Shown in pieces: positions 17,802 through 26,617 of a DNA stretch of 64,000 nt. The DNA is taken from contig JANSYP010000007.1 of the NCBI GenBank assembly GCA_024742405.1, forward strand, positions 62,001 through 126,000, read 5' to 3'. The first letter of the stretch is position 1; each line of letters begins with the position of its first letter. This stretch comes from Paracoccaceae bacterium. GTDB lineage: Bacteria > Pseudomonadota > Alphaproteobacteria > Rhodobacterales > Rhodobacteraceae. The notes below the pieces were generated by a model, which was given only the letters and a program-made list of their open reading frames with translations, was not told where the DNA came from and searched no databases. The translations under genes and the position numbers were made by a program.

Positions 17802-18881
17802 ATGTCGATCCTGTCCATGATCTCTAGCCGTGTGACACCCGACATGGTTGACCAGATCGCGACCAAGTTGGGAACGCAGAACACTTTGGTCGAAAAGGCG
17901 TTGAACGGAGCGGTTCCGGGCTTGCTCGCCGCTCTGCTCGGCGCCGCCAAGACCACGGGTCGCAAAGAGTCCTTCGCCCAGGTGCTTGCCGCTCAGGACC
18001 CGTCGATGCCAGACGCTCTGAGCGAGCAGTTCGGGCAGAATGCGGACACCGTCGCCGACCATGGCCGCGAAGCCCTGTCCCCGGTTCTTGGCGATGCGCC
18101 CTTGGCCGCTTTCACATCCGAGGTGCAGAGGGTCTCCGGCGTGCCGTCCGGCGCCGCATCAGCGCTCACCGGGCTTGCGGGGTCACTGGTCATGGGGGCC
18201 TTGGGAAAGGCGTCCCAGCGAGACGGGCTCGATGCCGGCGGCGTGCTGTCCATGCTCCAGGGCGAAGCCGGAGATATCGCCAAAGCGCTTCCCATCGACT
18301 TTGCCGAGAGCTTTCGGGGAGCCGGATTTCTGGAGGCCCTGGATGAACAGCTTGCAACCGCCCCGGCGTCCGTGACGGAGACTTCGACCGGAGAGCCGCC
18401 GCCACCGCCGCGCCCGGCCAGAGTGCCGGTCAAGCCCGGCCGGCCCTGGTGGCAGACAGCGCTCGTTGGCCTTGTCGTGCTTGGGCTGCTCGGGTGGCTT
18501 CTGGGTCTGTTCGAAGGCAATGACGCGACGCAGGTCACCGATACGGGGTCGGCCCCGCTGGTCGTGGACGGCACCGATGTCGGTGCGCAGCTGCAGACGG
18601 AAATGGCGGGTTTGCAAACAACGCTTGCATCCATCACCGATGTTGCGACGGCCGAGCAAGCCCTGCCGGCCCTGACCGCAGCACTCGAAACCTTCAACGC
18701 CGTCGCGTTCAGCGCAGAAGACCTGCCGGCGGATGGAAAGGCCGCGTTGCAATCGACAGTCGCTGGCGCGCTTCCGGCGTTGCGCGACGCTGCCGACGGA
18801 CTGTTGAGCAACGGCGCGATCGCGAACGTCGTCGGTCCGATCCTGCAGCAAATCCTCGACCGGCTGCAGGGACTTGCCTGA
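17802..18881 (+). CDS. DUF937-domain membrane protein
   Basis: A 359-residue protein. Residues 1-190 resemble the DUF937/YidB-like helical domain (VEKALNGAVPGLLAALLGAA, SALTGLAGSLVMGALG). A Pro-rich stretch (PPPPPRPARVP) and one transmembrane helix near residues 217-237 follow, then a periplasmic helical segment of about 120 residues. The start is the ATG at 17802 with AAGGAG 8 bases upstream; the frame is open back to 17382 but that part has no features. The function of DUF937 is unknown. The domain order (cytoplasmic DUF937, TM, periplasmic helices) suggests an envelope-linked role. Confidence 0.75.
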   Translation: MSILSMISSRVTPDMVDQIATKLGTQNTLVEKALNGAVPGLLAALLGAAKTTGRKESFAQVLAAQDPSMPDALSEQFGQNADTVADHGREALSPVLGDAPLAAFTSEVQRVSGVPSGAASALTGLAGSLVMGALGKASQRDGLDAGGVLSMLQGEAGDIAKALPIDFAESFRGAGFLEALDEQLATAPASVTETSTGEPPPPPRPARVPVKPGRPWWQTALVGLVVLGLLGWLLGLFEGNDATQVTDTGSAPLVVDGTDVGAQLQTEMAGLQTTLASITDVATAEQALPALTAALETFNAVAFSAEDLPADGKAALQSTVAGALPALRDAADGLLSNGAIANVVGPILQQILDRLQGLA

Positions 18882-19085
18882 GCAAAGCTTGTGCGCTCCG
18901 GGCCGATCGGCGTCTTCTGTTGCGGATCGTGCCCGTCGCTCTGCGATGATGCCCTTGGTGCAACCAAGAGCGTCTCCTCAGCCAAGATCCTGAACTCCTG
19001 TGCGAATTGGCTGGACGATACGGGCCCGTTTGAGCAAGTTGACGAAAACGTGAGCCGATGAATAGAGCCAGCGAGGGAACCAGGG

Positions 19086-19856
19086 ATGCATTTTGGCTTG
19101 GGAAAGGGCGTGCTGCCAGCCGCCTGCATGGCGCTGGCCGTCGCAACTGCCGGCGAAGCCGGGGCGCAGGACAGCGCCAGTGGGCCATGGACCTTCGGGG
19201 CCGAGATTTACCTGTGGGGCGCGTCGATCGGCGGAGAGACGCTTAGCGGCGAAGATATCGACATCAGCTTTGCTACGATCATCGAAAACCTGGATCTCGC
19301 CGGGATGGCAACCTTGTCGGCAAACCGCGGTCCCTGGACGCTCTTCAGCGACTTCATCTACCTCGATGCACAAAGCAACCAGAATGTGCTGGTGCCGAAT
19401 GCGGGGGGTGGTGTGACCGGCCTGAGTACCGGTGTGGGTCTTGAGAGTTTCATCACCACCTTCGGTGCTGCTTATCGCGTCTACGAAAACGACCGAACCC
19501 AGCTCAGTGCCTTGGCGGGTGCGCGCTACATCTGGCAGGATACCAGCCTGAACCTCAGCCTTGGACTCGGGTTCGGGGGTACGACTTTTTCGGGAAAGGA
19601 ATCGGCGTGGGATGCGATCGTCGGACTGCGCGGGCAAACGCAACTCTCCGATGACTGGTCGCTCGGATACTATGCCGATGTCGGGGGGGGCGACAGCCAC
19701 TTTACCGGTCAGGCAGTTCTCGCGGCGAATTACCGGTACCGCCAAGTCGATTTCTCGCTCGGCTACCGGTACCTCTACTGGGACATGGATGATTTCGGTC
19801 CCATCGACACGCTCGATCTGAGCGGGCCGTACGCGGGGGTAAAGTTCACCTTCTAG
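19086..19856 (+). CDS. Outer-membrane beta-barrel protein
   Basis: A 256-residue protein with a signal peptide (MHFGLGKGVLPAACMALAVA, cleavage after EAGAQ). It then shows alternating amphipathic strands with aromatic girdles (WTFGAEIYLWG, WTLFSDFIYLD, FSLGYRYLYWDMDDF) and ends in Phe (GPYAGVKFTF), the usual outer-membrane insertion signal. It is in an isolated transcription unit. No specific porin or OmpA/OmpW subfamily is assigned. Confidence 0.75.
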   Translation: MHFGLGKGVLPAACMALAVATAGEAGAQDSASGPWTFGAEIYLWGASIGGETLSGEDIDISFATIIENLDLAGMATLSANRGPWTLFSDFIYLDAQSNQNVLVPNAGGGVTGLSTGVGLESFITTFGAAYRVYENDRTQLSALAGARYIWQDTSLNLSLGLGFGGTTFSGKESAWDAIVGLRGQTQLSDDWSLGYYADVGGGDSHFTGQAVLAANYRYRQVDFSLGYRYLYWDMDDFGPIDTLDLSGPYAGVKFTF

Positions 19857-19919
19857 AAGATGTCGGGTTGCGCACCGGAGCCAGGGTCGTGCCCGATCCT
19901 CGCCCTGCCTGCGCGGTGA

Positions 19920-20996
19920 CTACTCCGCCGCGGGTCCGGGAAGGCTCGCGGCCAGCATGTCAGCGGCGGCCACGCTGAGGGCAAGAGGCGTGTCGTGGAG
20001 GATTGCGAGCCGCGTGAGCGCCTGAAGGTCGACATCGCCGCCATGGGGCATGGTCGGGTCGGCAAAGAAAACGACCCCGTCAAGATCCCCGGTCGCGATC
20101 AGCGCGCCGAGCTGCTGGTCGCCGCCGCGCCCGCCGCGCTGGAGCCTCTGAACGCTCAAATCCGGTGCGATCTCATTGATCATTTTTCCGGTGCCGCCGG
20201 TACAGATCAGCCGGTGTCCTGCCAGCGCCGAGACATGGCGCAGCACCCAGGCCCGCAGCAGCGCCTTGCGGGTGTCGTGGGCGACGATGGCAAGCCGTCG
20301 GGGCGCGGTGGCCAAGGCCCGGGCCCTGGCGGTGATTTCCAGGATCGCGCGCACCTGGTCGGCAAACCCCGAGGAGCGCGCCGGAAAGACACCGGCCAGC
20401 GCGGCCGTCCCGACGGTGAAACCCGAGGCGCCGGCCCGCGCAACCGCGGTGACACGGTCTTCGCGGTCGATGCTGCCGGCAACGATGACCGGCTTGCCGA
20501 CGGCGGCGCAGACGGCCCGCGTCAGGGCGGGCACATCGCCGCGGAACCGGTAGGCCAGAAGATCCAGCCCGTGCACATGCTCAAGCTCGGCAAGTTGCTT
20601 GGCCGAGGCGGTGATTTCGGCTTCCGTGCCGTCCAGCACGCTTGGATGGCCGGTGATGTGGCCCGGGAACGGATAGTATCGGATCGGGTGGTGGCGTGTG
20701 ATCTCGGTCACCGCCGCCGCGCGCGTGCCGCCCAACAGGCAATCCACATCCAGCCCGACGGCGGCGCGGGCCGAGGCAAGCTCGCTGTCCTCGTCGAGGC
20801 TGACCACTTCGAGATAGGAGCGGCCGCCCGCCGCGCGGATCGCATCCGCGAGCCCCTGCAGATCGGACACCGGCAGCCCGACATCCTTGAACCCGATATG
20901 GCGCACGCCGCCTTCGAGCGCTTCGTCCAGCCGGGCGCGCGCGTCCGGAACGGTCCGGTCCTCGGCTGTCAGCATCAGAATGAAATCGAATGCCAT
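19920..20996 (-). CDS. TIM-barrel / methylglyoxal synthase fusion protein
   Basis: A 358-residue, two-domain protein. Residues 1 to about 225 look like a phosphate-binding TIM barrel (HIGFKDVGLP, YLEVVSLDED, PVIVAGSIDRED, GASGFTVGTAAL); the exact family is not recognised. Residues about 232-358 match methylglyoxal synthase: AIVAHDTRKALL (His240, Asp241, Lys244), CTGGTG (266-270), GGDQQLGALI (Asp293), FFADP (Asp313) and PHGGDV (His318). The Ser of the E. coli SGPMGGD loop is replaced (QRGGRGGD), and the C-terminal helix that carries a phosphate-binding Arg in E. coli MgsA is missing, so activity may differ. The gene is 3 bp after the pyridoxal-kinase-like gene and in the same operon. Confidence 0.8.
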   Translation of the reverse strand: MAFDFILMLTAEDRTVPDARARLDEALEGGVRHIGFKDVGLPVSDLQGLADAIRAAGGRSYLEVVSLDEDSELASARAAVGLDVDCLLGGTRAAAVTEITRHHPIRYYPFPGHITGHPSVLDGTEAEITASAKQLAELEHVHGLDLLAYRFRGDVPALTRAVCAAVGKPVIVAGSIDREDRVTAVARAGASGFTVGTAALAGVFPARSSGFADQVRAILEITARARALATAPRRLAIVAHDTRKALLRAWVLRHVSALAGHRLICTGGTGKMINEIAPDLSVQRLQRGGRGGDQQLGALIATGDLDGVVFFADPTMPHGGDVDLQALTRLAILHDTPLALSVAAADMLAASLPGPAAE

Positions 20997-20999
20997 GGG

Positions 21000-21824
21000 T
21001 CATCCTTTCCCGGGATAGCGCGTTGGATGGAGCGGGCTGGCGGTTGTCCATTGCCCGGCCGCCTCAACGATGCGCAGGTGGTCCGCCCCGAGGCTTTCTG
21101 CGACAAGAGCCTGCAAATGCCCAAGTGCCGTGGCCGTCGGCAGCCCCGCCGTCATCAATGCCGAAAAGACGTCGCCCACGCCATGTGGCACGCCGTCTAA
21201 CCGCGTCGTTGAAAAGACCCGAGTTCCGGCAGCGTCACGTGCCAGAACGCCGGTGCGATCCGGACCCAGAGGCGCCGAAGTCGCCAGGACCGCATCGCCG
21301 CAACACTGCGCCCTGAGTGCTTCGGCCGCCGTATCGGTGTCTGTCAATGTCTCGACGGACCGGCCTGTCAGCCAGCCAAGTTCGAACCGGTTGGGGGTCA
21401 GCAGGTCGGCGAGGGGGCAAAGCTCGGCCCGCAATGCCTCGGCGACTGCCTCTGGCAGATAGAGTCCGCCCGGCGCGTCGCCGATAATCGGATCGACCAC
21501 GATCCGCGGCACAGGTGTCGTGCCGCGCAGGCGCGTCACGAGCTCCGCCGCCAGCGTCACATGCGCCACGGTCGGCAGATACCCCGTAAGCACCGCATCA
21601 TGACCATCGAGCCAGCCATTTGCTGTGAGCGCATCGATCATCGTCCGGAGCATCTCAGGCGGCACCACTTCGCCTGCCACATGTGGCCAACCCGGGTGGT
21701 TCGACAACAGGATTGTCGGCAGTTGCGTGACGCTGTGGCCAAGCGCGTTCAGAACGGGGACCGCCGCCGAGAGCCCGACATGGCCCCTCGCAACCCAGCT
21801 CGACAGGATCAGAATGCGGGCCAT
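21000..21824 (-). CDS. pdxY: Pyridoxal kinase-like PfkB-family protein
   Basis: A 274-residue ribokinase-fold kinase. It shows the PdxY/PdxK layout: an N-terminal loop GHVGLSAAVPVLNALG, SNHPGWP, IVVDPIIGD, LTPNRFELGWLTG, and the anion hole GVGDVFSALMTAG with the catalytic Asp; the usual GTGD is GVGD here. It would phosphorylate pyridoxal or a related primary alcohol at the expense of ATP. It is co-transcribed with the TIM-barrel/methylglyoxal-synthase fusion, an unusual partner that raises the possibility of a different substrate. Confidence 0.8.
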   Translation of the reverse strand: MARILILSSWVARGHVGLSAAVPVLNALGHSVTQLPTILLSNHPGWPHVAGEVVPPEMLRTMIDALTANGWLDGHDAVLTGYLPTVAHVTLAAELVTRLRGTTPVPRIVVDPIIGDAPGGLYLPEAVAEALRAELCPLADLLTPNRFELGWLTGRSVETLTDTDTAAEALRAQCCGDAVLATSAPLGPDRTGVLARDAAGTRVFSTTRLDGVPHGVGDVFSALMTAGLPTATALGHLQALVAESLGADHLRIVEAAGQWTTASPLHPTRYPGKG

Positions 21825-21975
21825 GGCCTGCTCGAGTTCAGGGCGTGATCGGCTCTCAACAGCAAAGCGGCAAGTGCCAGGACTGGCACCAGTGGCTCCG
21901 AGGGTCTGGGTAGCGCGCTCTGGGTCACGTGCTCAGCCTATTGCCAAAGCCCGAGCGGTCCAACTGCGCGCCCCT

Positions 21976-21987
21976 TGACACGTGTCA
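21976..21987. promoter_or_regulatory. Perfect 12-bp palindrome TGACACGTGTCA
   Basis: A perfect dyad 152 bp upstream of the pyridoxal-kinase-like start, in a 232-bp gap that also abuts the end of the response-regulator gene. A regulator-binding site is possible; no matching second copy was noticed. Confidence 0.3.
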
Positions 21988-22056
21988 CGCAAGCAAGCTG
22001 AGAGCCGGGACGCCATTCGCAAACGGAGGTTCGATCCTGAGGTCCATGCGTCTGCC

Positions 22057-22779
22057 CTAGATATCCTTGGGACGCGCGGCGAGCCGATAACCTTTGCCAT
22101 GAACCGTCACGATCAGGTCGGAGTCGTTGTCCACGACCGCGAGCTTGCGTCGCAGTCGGACGATATGGGCGTCGATCGCGCGGTCGGTGATCTGTACCGA
22201 GTTGCCATAGACAGTGTTCAGAATGGCGTCGCGCGTGAGGATGTCCCCGCCGGCCTCGGTCAAGGCACGCAGGAGCGTGAACTCCGTGCTGGTCAGCCCG
22301 AGATCCATGCCATCGCTCATGCGCCGCGCGACGAAGGCGACGAAGTCGAGCGACACACCACCGATCTGAACCAGCCCGGTTCCCGTTCGAGAAGACGGCG
22401 CGTCGCTATGTTGCTTGCGGCGTCGGCGGAGGACCGAGCGCACGCGCGCCAGAAGCTCCCGCGGCTCGTAGGGTTTGGTGACATAGTCGTCGGCACCGAG
22501 CTCCAGCCCGACGATCCGGTCATGCAGCTCATCGCGCGCAGAGAGCATAATGATCGGCACGTCGCTGGTCTGCTGCAACCTGCGCGCTGCCTCCAGTCCG
22601 TCCTCGTCCGGCAGGATCAGATCGAGCACCACCAGATCCACATCGTCGTGCTTCAGGACCTCGAACATGCCCGCAGCTGAGCCGACCCCGGTGGAGTTGT
22701 ACCCGTGTTTCTTGAAAAAGCGCTGAAGGAAGGATGTCACTTGGCTATCGTCATCAACGACCAGTATGTGATCTTTCAT
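22057..22779 (-). CDS. OmpR-family response regulator
   Basis: A 240-residue protein. The receiver domain starts MKDHILVVDDD, with phosphoacceptor Asp53 (LVVLDLILPD) and Lys102 (DYVTKP). A winged-helix DNA-binding domain follows (LTSTEFTLLRALTEAGG, TDRAIDAHIVRLRRKL, VHGKGYRL). The start is the ATG giving the canonical receiver N-terminus; the longer frame upstream would overlap the divergent kinase. It is divergent from the hybrid kinase with an 79-bp gap, so the two form a pair. GTCAYA direct repeats after the kinase gene are a candidate target, which would make it the regulator of the iodate-reductase-like operon. Confidence 0.92.
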   Translation of the reverse strand: MKDHILVVDDDSQVTSFLQRFFKKHGYNSTGVGSAAGMFEVLKHDDVDLVVLDLILPDEDGLEAARRLQQTSDVPIIMLSARDELHDRIVGLELGADDYVTKPYEPRELLARVRSVLRRRRKQHSDAPSSRTGTGLVQIGGVSLDFVAFVARRMSDGMDLGLTSTEFTLLRALTEAGGDILTRDAILNTVYGNSVQITDRAIDAHIVRLRRKLAVVDNDSDLIVTVHGKGYRLAARPKDI

Positions 22780-22858
22780 CGGCCCGTTCCGTTTCCTTCG
22801 CCGTCGCACCGACCTAGCCGGGCTTGTGCTGCGCAGCAACCAAGGGGATGGTCGGATC

Positions 22859-25081
22859 ATGCAGAAGGACCAGAACCACCTGTCCGCGACGCGACTATGG
22901 CTGATCGTGTCCGCCGCGGCAGCGCTCATCCTGGTCACCGTTGTCCTCGGCGCCACACTGGGTGTGCTCACGCGCTCCCAGTTTCGCGAGATTGAAGCGA
23001 GTTGGGCGGAATATGAAGGAGTGGCCGAACGCAAAGGCGCGCTGATCAGCGAAATACGCGGCTATCTCGGCTATGGCGGGATCATCCACCATTTCAAGAA
23101 CTACGTGCTCCGTCAGGACGACCTGTACCTGCAGGAGACCGAGGATCAGCTCTTGTTTTCCGAGGCGGTGATCGCGGAGTTCTATTCCCTGCCGCTGTCA
23201 CCGGACGAAGCGCGTGCACTGGATGCGATCGCGTCGACGCTGGCGACCTATGAGGCCATGCTGCCGATTGCGGTGCAGGCGGCGCAGGAGGGCTGGAATC
23301 CGGCGCAGACCGATCAGCTTGTGCGCGTCGACGACACCGCGGCGATCATGGCGTTGGCGGATCTCGAGGAGATCTGGCGAGCCGTGCAAAGCCAGAGCAC
23401 ACAGCGGATCTTTGCCGCGGTGGGACAGGGCAACACGCTGATCTGGATCGGCTTCATGTCGATCGCGGCCCTTGTGCTCGCCGCCGGTGTCCTTGGGTGG
23501 CTGATGCTCATGCTGGTGCGCGACTTGCGCGGCGCGGTGCGCGATCTGGCCCGGGAGCTTGCCGAACGGCGCAAACTGGAACAGGCGCAGGAGCGTCTGG
23601 CCACCATCGTGGAGCAGAGCCCGGCGACCATCATCCTGACCGACACCGCGGCGCGCATCCAGTATGTGAATGCGAAGTTCGAAGAACTGACCGGCTGGTC
23701 GCGCGGCGAAATTCTGGGCCAGACCCCGGCGTTCCTGCAATCGGGCGACACGGCAGAGGGCGAGTACCGCGACATGCGTGACAAGCTCGCCCGCGGCAAG
23801 AGCTGGCAGGGCGTGTTTCGCAATCACCGCAAGGACGGGTCGAGCTATTGGGCCGAGACCACGATCCTGCCGCTGATGGAGGCCGATGGCACGATCCGCA
23901 ATTTCGTGGGCATCGGCGAGGATGTTTCGGCCGCCCGCCGGGCGCGCGAGCATGTGGTGCGGGCGCAAAAGCTCGAAGCGGTGGGTCAGCTTGCCGGTGG
24001 CGTGGCCCATGACTTCAACAACATCCTGACGACCATCGTGGGCGCGAGCCACCTTGCGGCGCTGGATGCACCGGACGACAGCGACCTGTCCCGCGAGATC
24101 GAACAGATCGCCATCGCGGCACGGCGCGCTCAGAGCCTGGTGCAGGAGCTTCTGACCTTCGCGCGGCGCGAGCCCGGCAAACCGCAATCCGTCGATCTCT
24201 ATGGGATCATTTCCGAGGTTGTGATGCTGCTCGGTGCCTCGATCCCGCCGGTGATCCGTATCGAGTGTCCCGAGCCCGAAGAACGGCTCAGGGTTCTGGG
24301 CGATCCGACCCATCTGCACCAGATCGTCATGAACTTGTGCCGCAATGCCGCCGAAGCGCTTGGCGGCAAGCCGGGCGTGGTCCGCGTCACGCTCTCGCGC
24401 GGGGACCCGCCCGACGGTGCGCGCGAAAACCCCGACGGTTGGGCGAAGATGACAATCACGGACGATGGCCCGGGCATGAGCGACGGCACCTTGGCGCATC
24501 TCTTCGAGCCGTTTTTCACAACCAAACCGTTGGGCAAGGGCTCCGGTCTGGGGCTGTCGGTGGTCTTTGGTCTGGTCGAGGATCTGGGCGGGCAGATCGC
24601 CGTGGACAGCGAAGTGAACCGGGGGAGTACCTTCACGGTCGTCATGCCGGCCACGTCGGCGCCGCTCACCGAGGCCGCCGAACCCGATGCCCCGTCACCA
24701 GGTGGGACAGAACGGCTGATGCTGGTGGATGACGAAGGCGAGGTCGTCGGCACCTTCCGCCGGGTGCTCTTGCGGCTCGGGTATCAGGTGGAGGCGTTCA
24801 CCTCCCCCGCCGTGGCATTCGAGCGGTTTCGTGCGGACCCCAGCCGCTACGACTTGCTGATCTCGGACATGATCATGCCGGATATGAACGGAGAGGAGTT
24901 CGCGACGCGCGTGCGGAAACTGCGTCCTGACCTCCCCGTCATTTTTTGTAGCGGGTACAGGTCTGAGCGGATTGCATTGCCTGGCCCGGCGGCCGATGTG
25001 CTCGACAAGCCGGTCGATCCGACCGTTCTTGCGCGACATGTGCGCACAGCCTTGGACATGACGGCGGCGCAAGTTCCTTGA
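22859..25081 (+). CDS. Membrane hybrid sensor histidine kinase
   Basis: A 740-residue protein: TM helix about 12-35, periplasmic sensor about 36-193, TM helix about 194-220, PAS domain about 250-365, HisKA with GGVAHDFNN (His near 384), an HATPase domain (NLCRNAAEAL, DDGPGMSD, GLGLSVVFGLV), and a C-terminal receiver (Asp near 670 in LLISDMIMPDMNG). The ATG at 22859 is preferred, with AAGGGG upstream. The periplasmic domain could sense an oxyanion or redox state. It sits between its OmpR partner and the molybdoenzyme operon. An HDFNN-type hybrid kinase with an OmpR-type partner is an uncommon pairing, so a phosphorelay via the attached receiver is possible. Confidence 0.9.
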   Translation: MQKDQNHLSATRLWLIVSAAAALILVTVVLGATLGVLTRSQFREIEASWAEYEGVAERKGALISEIRGYLGYGGIIHHFKNYVLRQDDLYLQETEDQLLFSEAVIAEFYSLPLSPDEARALDAIASTLATYEAMLPIAVQAAQEGWNPAQTDQLVRVDDTAAIMALADLEEIWRAVQSQSTQRIFAAVGQGNTLIWIGFMSIAALVLAAGVLGWLMLMLVRDLRGAVRDLARELAERRKLEQAQERLATIVEQSPATIILTDTAARIQYVNAKFEELTGWSRGEILGQTPAFLQSGDTAEGEYRDMRDKLARGKSWQGVFRNHRKDGSSYWAETTILPLMEADGTIRNFVGIGEDVSAARRAREHVVRAQKLEAVGQLAGGVAHDFNNILTTIVGASHLAALDAPDDSDLSREIEQIAIAARRAQSLVQELLTFARREPGKPQSVDLYGIISEVVMLLGASIPPVIRIECPEPEERLRVLGDPTHLHQIVMNLCRNAAEALGGKPGVVRVTLSRGDPPDGARENPDGWAKMTITDDGPGMSDGTLAHLFEPFFTTKPLGKGSGLGLSVVFGLVEDLGGQIAVDSEVNRGSTFTVVMPATSAPLTEAAEPDAPSPGGTERLMLVDDEGEVVGTFRRVLLRLGYQVEAFTSPAVAFERFRADPSRYDLLISDMIMPDMNGEEFATRVRKLRPDLPVIFCSGYRSERIALPGPAADVLDKPVDPTVLARHVRTALDMTAAQVP

Positions 25082-25517
25082 GGAACAGGTCTTTCCCCTA
25101 CGTCCGTCACATTTCGTCATAACCCGTCACAAGCTGTGTGAAGAGCGAAACAACCCGAAGGCGCGCTGCTGTTAACCTTTGGGGGAAGTTTCGCATTCGC
25201 CGGCCCTGAGCCTCCATTGAAGATGGAACGACGGAGCGCGCCGCGGGACGCCCACCGGGAGGCAGGCATGTCCAAAGCACACCGCGTCCAGACGTCCGTT
25301 TGGGCCAGCCTGGAGTTGCATACGATGTCAGTCGGGGATCCCGCATGACGATCGTCTCGCATCACCAAAGCCGTTCGCGCACCGCCGGCGCGCCGCGCCG
25401 CCGGGCGAGGGGCACGGGGCGTGCGTCCCTAGACGACTTACCCAGCATGAAGAGAGGCGCCCGCCCTGCAAGTCAGATCGGTCGCCCCGCATCGCAAGCC
25501 AGGAGGGGGGAACCCGT
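25082..25517. other. 436-bp region upstream of the peroxidase/molybdoenzyme operon
   Basis: No gene is supported; the short frames here lack features. It carries three direct repeats near its left end (25106-25131) and a GGAGGGGGG ribosome site just before the next gene. It is long enough for a regulated promoter and a leader. Confidence 0.6.
25106..25131. promoter_or_regulatory. Three GTCAYA direct repeats at exact 10-bp spacing
   Basis: GTCACA (25106-25111), GTCATA (25116-25121) and GTCACA (25126-25131) start exactly 10 bp apart, each preceded by C or TC. Tandem direct repeats at one helical turn are how OmpR-family regulators usually bind. They lie upstream of the iodate-reductase-like operon and next to a two-component system of that family, so regulation by it is the natural inference. 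Confidence 0.5.
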
Positions 25518-26606
25518 ATGAAGTTGAGCATCCTGCTGACGAGCGCGTTGATCATAGGCAGCGCCGCCGCAGCTCAGGAGGCAGCCCAGGAGGCTGTCAC
25601 GCCTGAACCACCGCTCGAGGTCGACGCTGCGCGCGCCGAGCTCGGCAAAAGGCTGTTCTACGATTACCGCCTGTCCGGTGATACGTCGCTGGCCTGTGCC
25701 AGCTGCCACAGCCCGGAAATGGCCTTCACGGACGGCAAGGCGTTGTCGGATGCCTATACTGGGGCCGCGCATTTCCGCAATTCGCCGACCCTGGCCAATG
25801 TGGGGTTCCGCGATGCCTGGATGCACGACGGACGCCTGGGCACGAACCTCAACGACGTCGCCCGGGAGATGATCACCGAGACCTACCTGATGAACATGGA
25901 CATGCGCATCATGCAGGAGCGTCTCAAGCAGGACCCGGTCTACGTCGAAATGTTCGCTGCCGCCGGCATGTCGGAGCCCGGCAATGGCGGCGCCCGAAAC
26001 GCGCTGATGGATTTCATGAAGACCATCCAGTCGCGCAACGCGCCCTATGATACTGGGGAGATGAGCGCGGCCGCGCAGCGCGGTCAGGGTATCTTCGAGG
26101 GAACGGCGCAGTGCGCGGTGTGCCACACCGGCACGCGGTTCACCGACGATCAGCCCCACAATATCGGCGTGCCGAACAATCCCGACATCTGGTCGGACCC
26201 GGAACGGCATTCGGCTTTCGTCACCTATGCGAAGTTCATGGGCGTGCCGAACTACATGAATCTGCGCGAGGACCTGGGCGCCTATATCCGCAACCACCAG
26301 GACGAGACGCGGCGCAGCTTTCTGACTCCGACGCTGCGCGAGCTGAGCTGGACCGCGCCCTACATGCACAACGGCAGCTTCGAGACGCTCGAAGAGGTCG
26401 TCGATTTCTACGATGCCGGCGGCGGGGACGACCCGCTGAAGGATCCGCGCCTGAAACCGCTGGGCCTGGTGCCGTCGGAAAAGGCCGATCTGGTGGCATT
26501 CCTGGAATCGCTGTCCGGCGACAGTTTCGACATCGACGCCTACGTCTGGCGCGAGGACGACTTCGATTACGAGCTGATCGAAGACTGGCGCAACGTAAAC
26601 AATTGA
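25518..26606 (+). CDS. idrP1: Di-haem cytochrome c peroxidase, IdrP-like
   Basis: A 362-residue periplasmic protein. The signal peptide (to about residue 19) is followed by two c-type haem motifs, CASCH (60-64) and CAVCH (199-203), in the CcpA/MauG family layout, with conserved NSPTLANVGFRDAWMHDGR and a C-terminal TAPYMHNGSFETLEEVVDFY. The ATG at 25518 has GGAGGGGGG close upstream. Paired with a second di-haem peroxidase and AioBA-like subunits, it fits IdrP1 of iodate reductase clusters, where the peroxidases are thought to remove H2O2 formed during iodate reduction. Which of the two genes corresponds to P1 or P2 is not resolved here. Confidence 0.85.
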   Translation: MKLSILLTSALIIGSAAAAQEAAQEAVTPEPPLEVDAARAELGKRLFYDYRLSGDTSLACASCHSPEMAFTDGKALSDAYTGAAHFRNSPTLANVGFRDAWMHDGRLGTNLNDVAREMITETYLMNMDMRIMQERLKQDPVYVEMFAAAGMSEPGNGGARNALMDFMKTIQSRNAPYDTGEMSAAAQRGQGIFEGTAQCAVCHTGTRFTDDQPHNIGVPNNPDIWSDPERHSAFVTYAKFMGVPNYMNLREDLGAYIRNHQDETRRSFLTPTLRELSWTAPYMHNGSFETLEEVVDFYDAGGGDDPLKDPRLKPLGLVPSEKADLVAFLESLSGDSFDIDAYVWREDDFDYELIEDWRNVNN

Positions 26607-26617
26607 GGGAGGCACCC

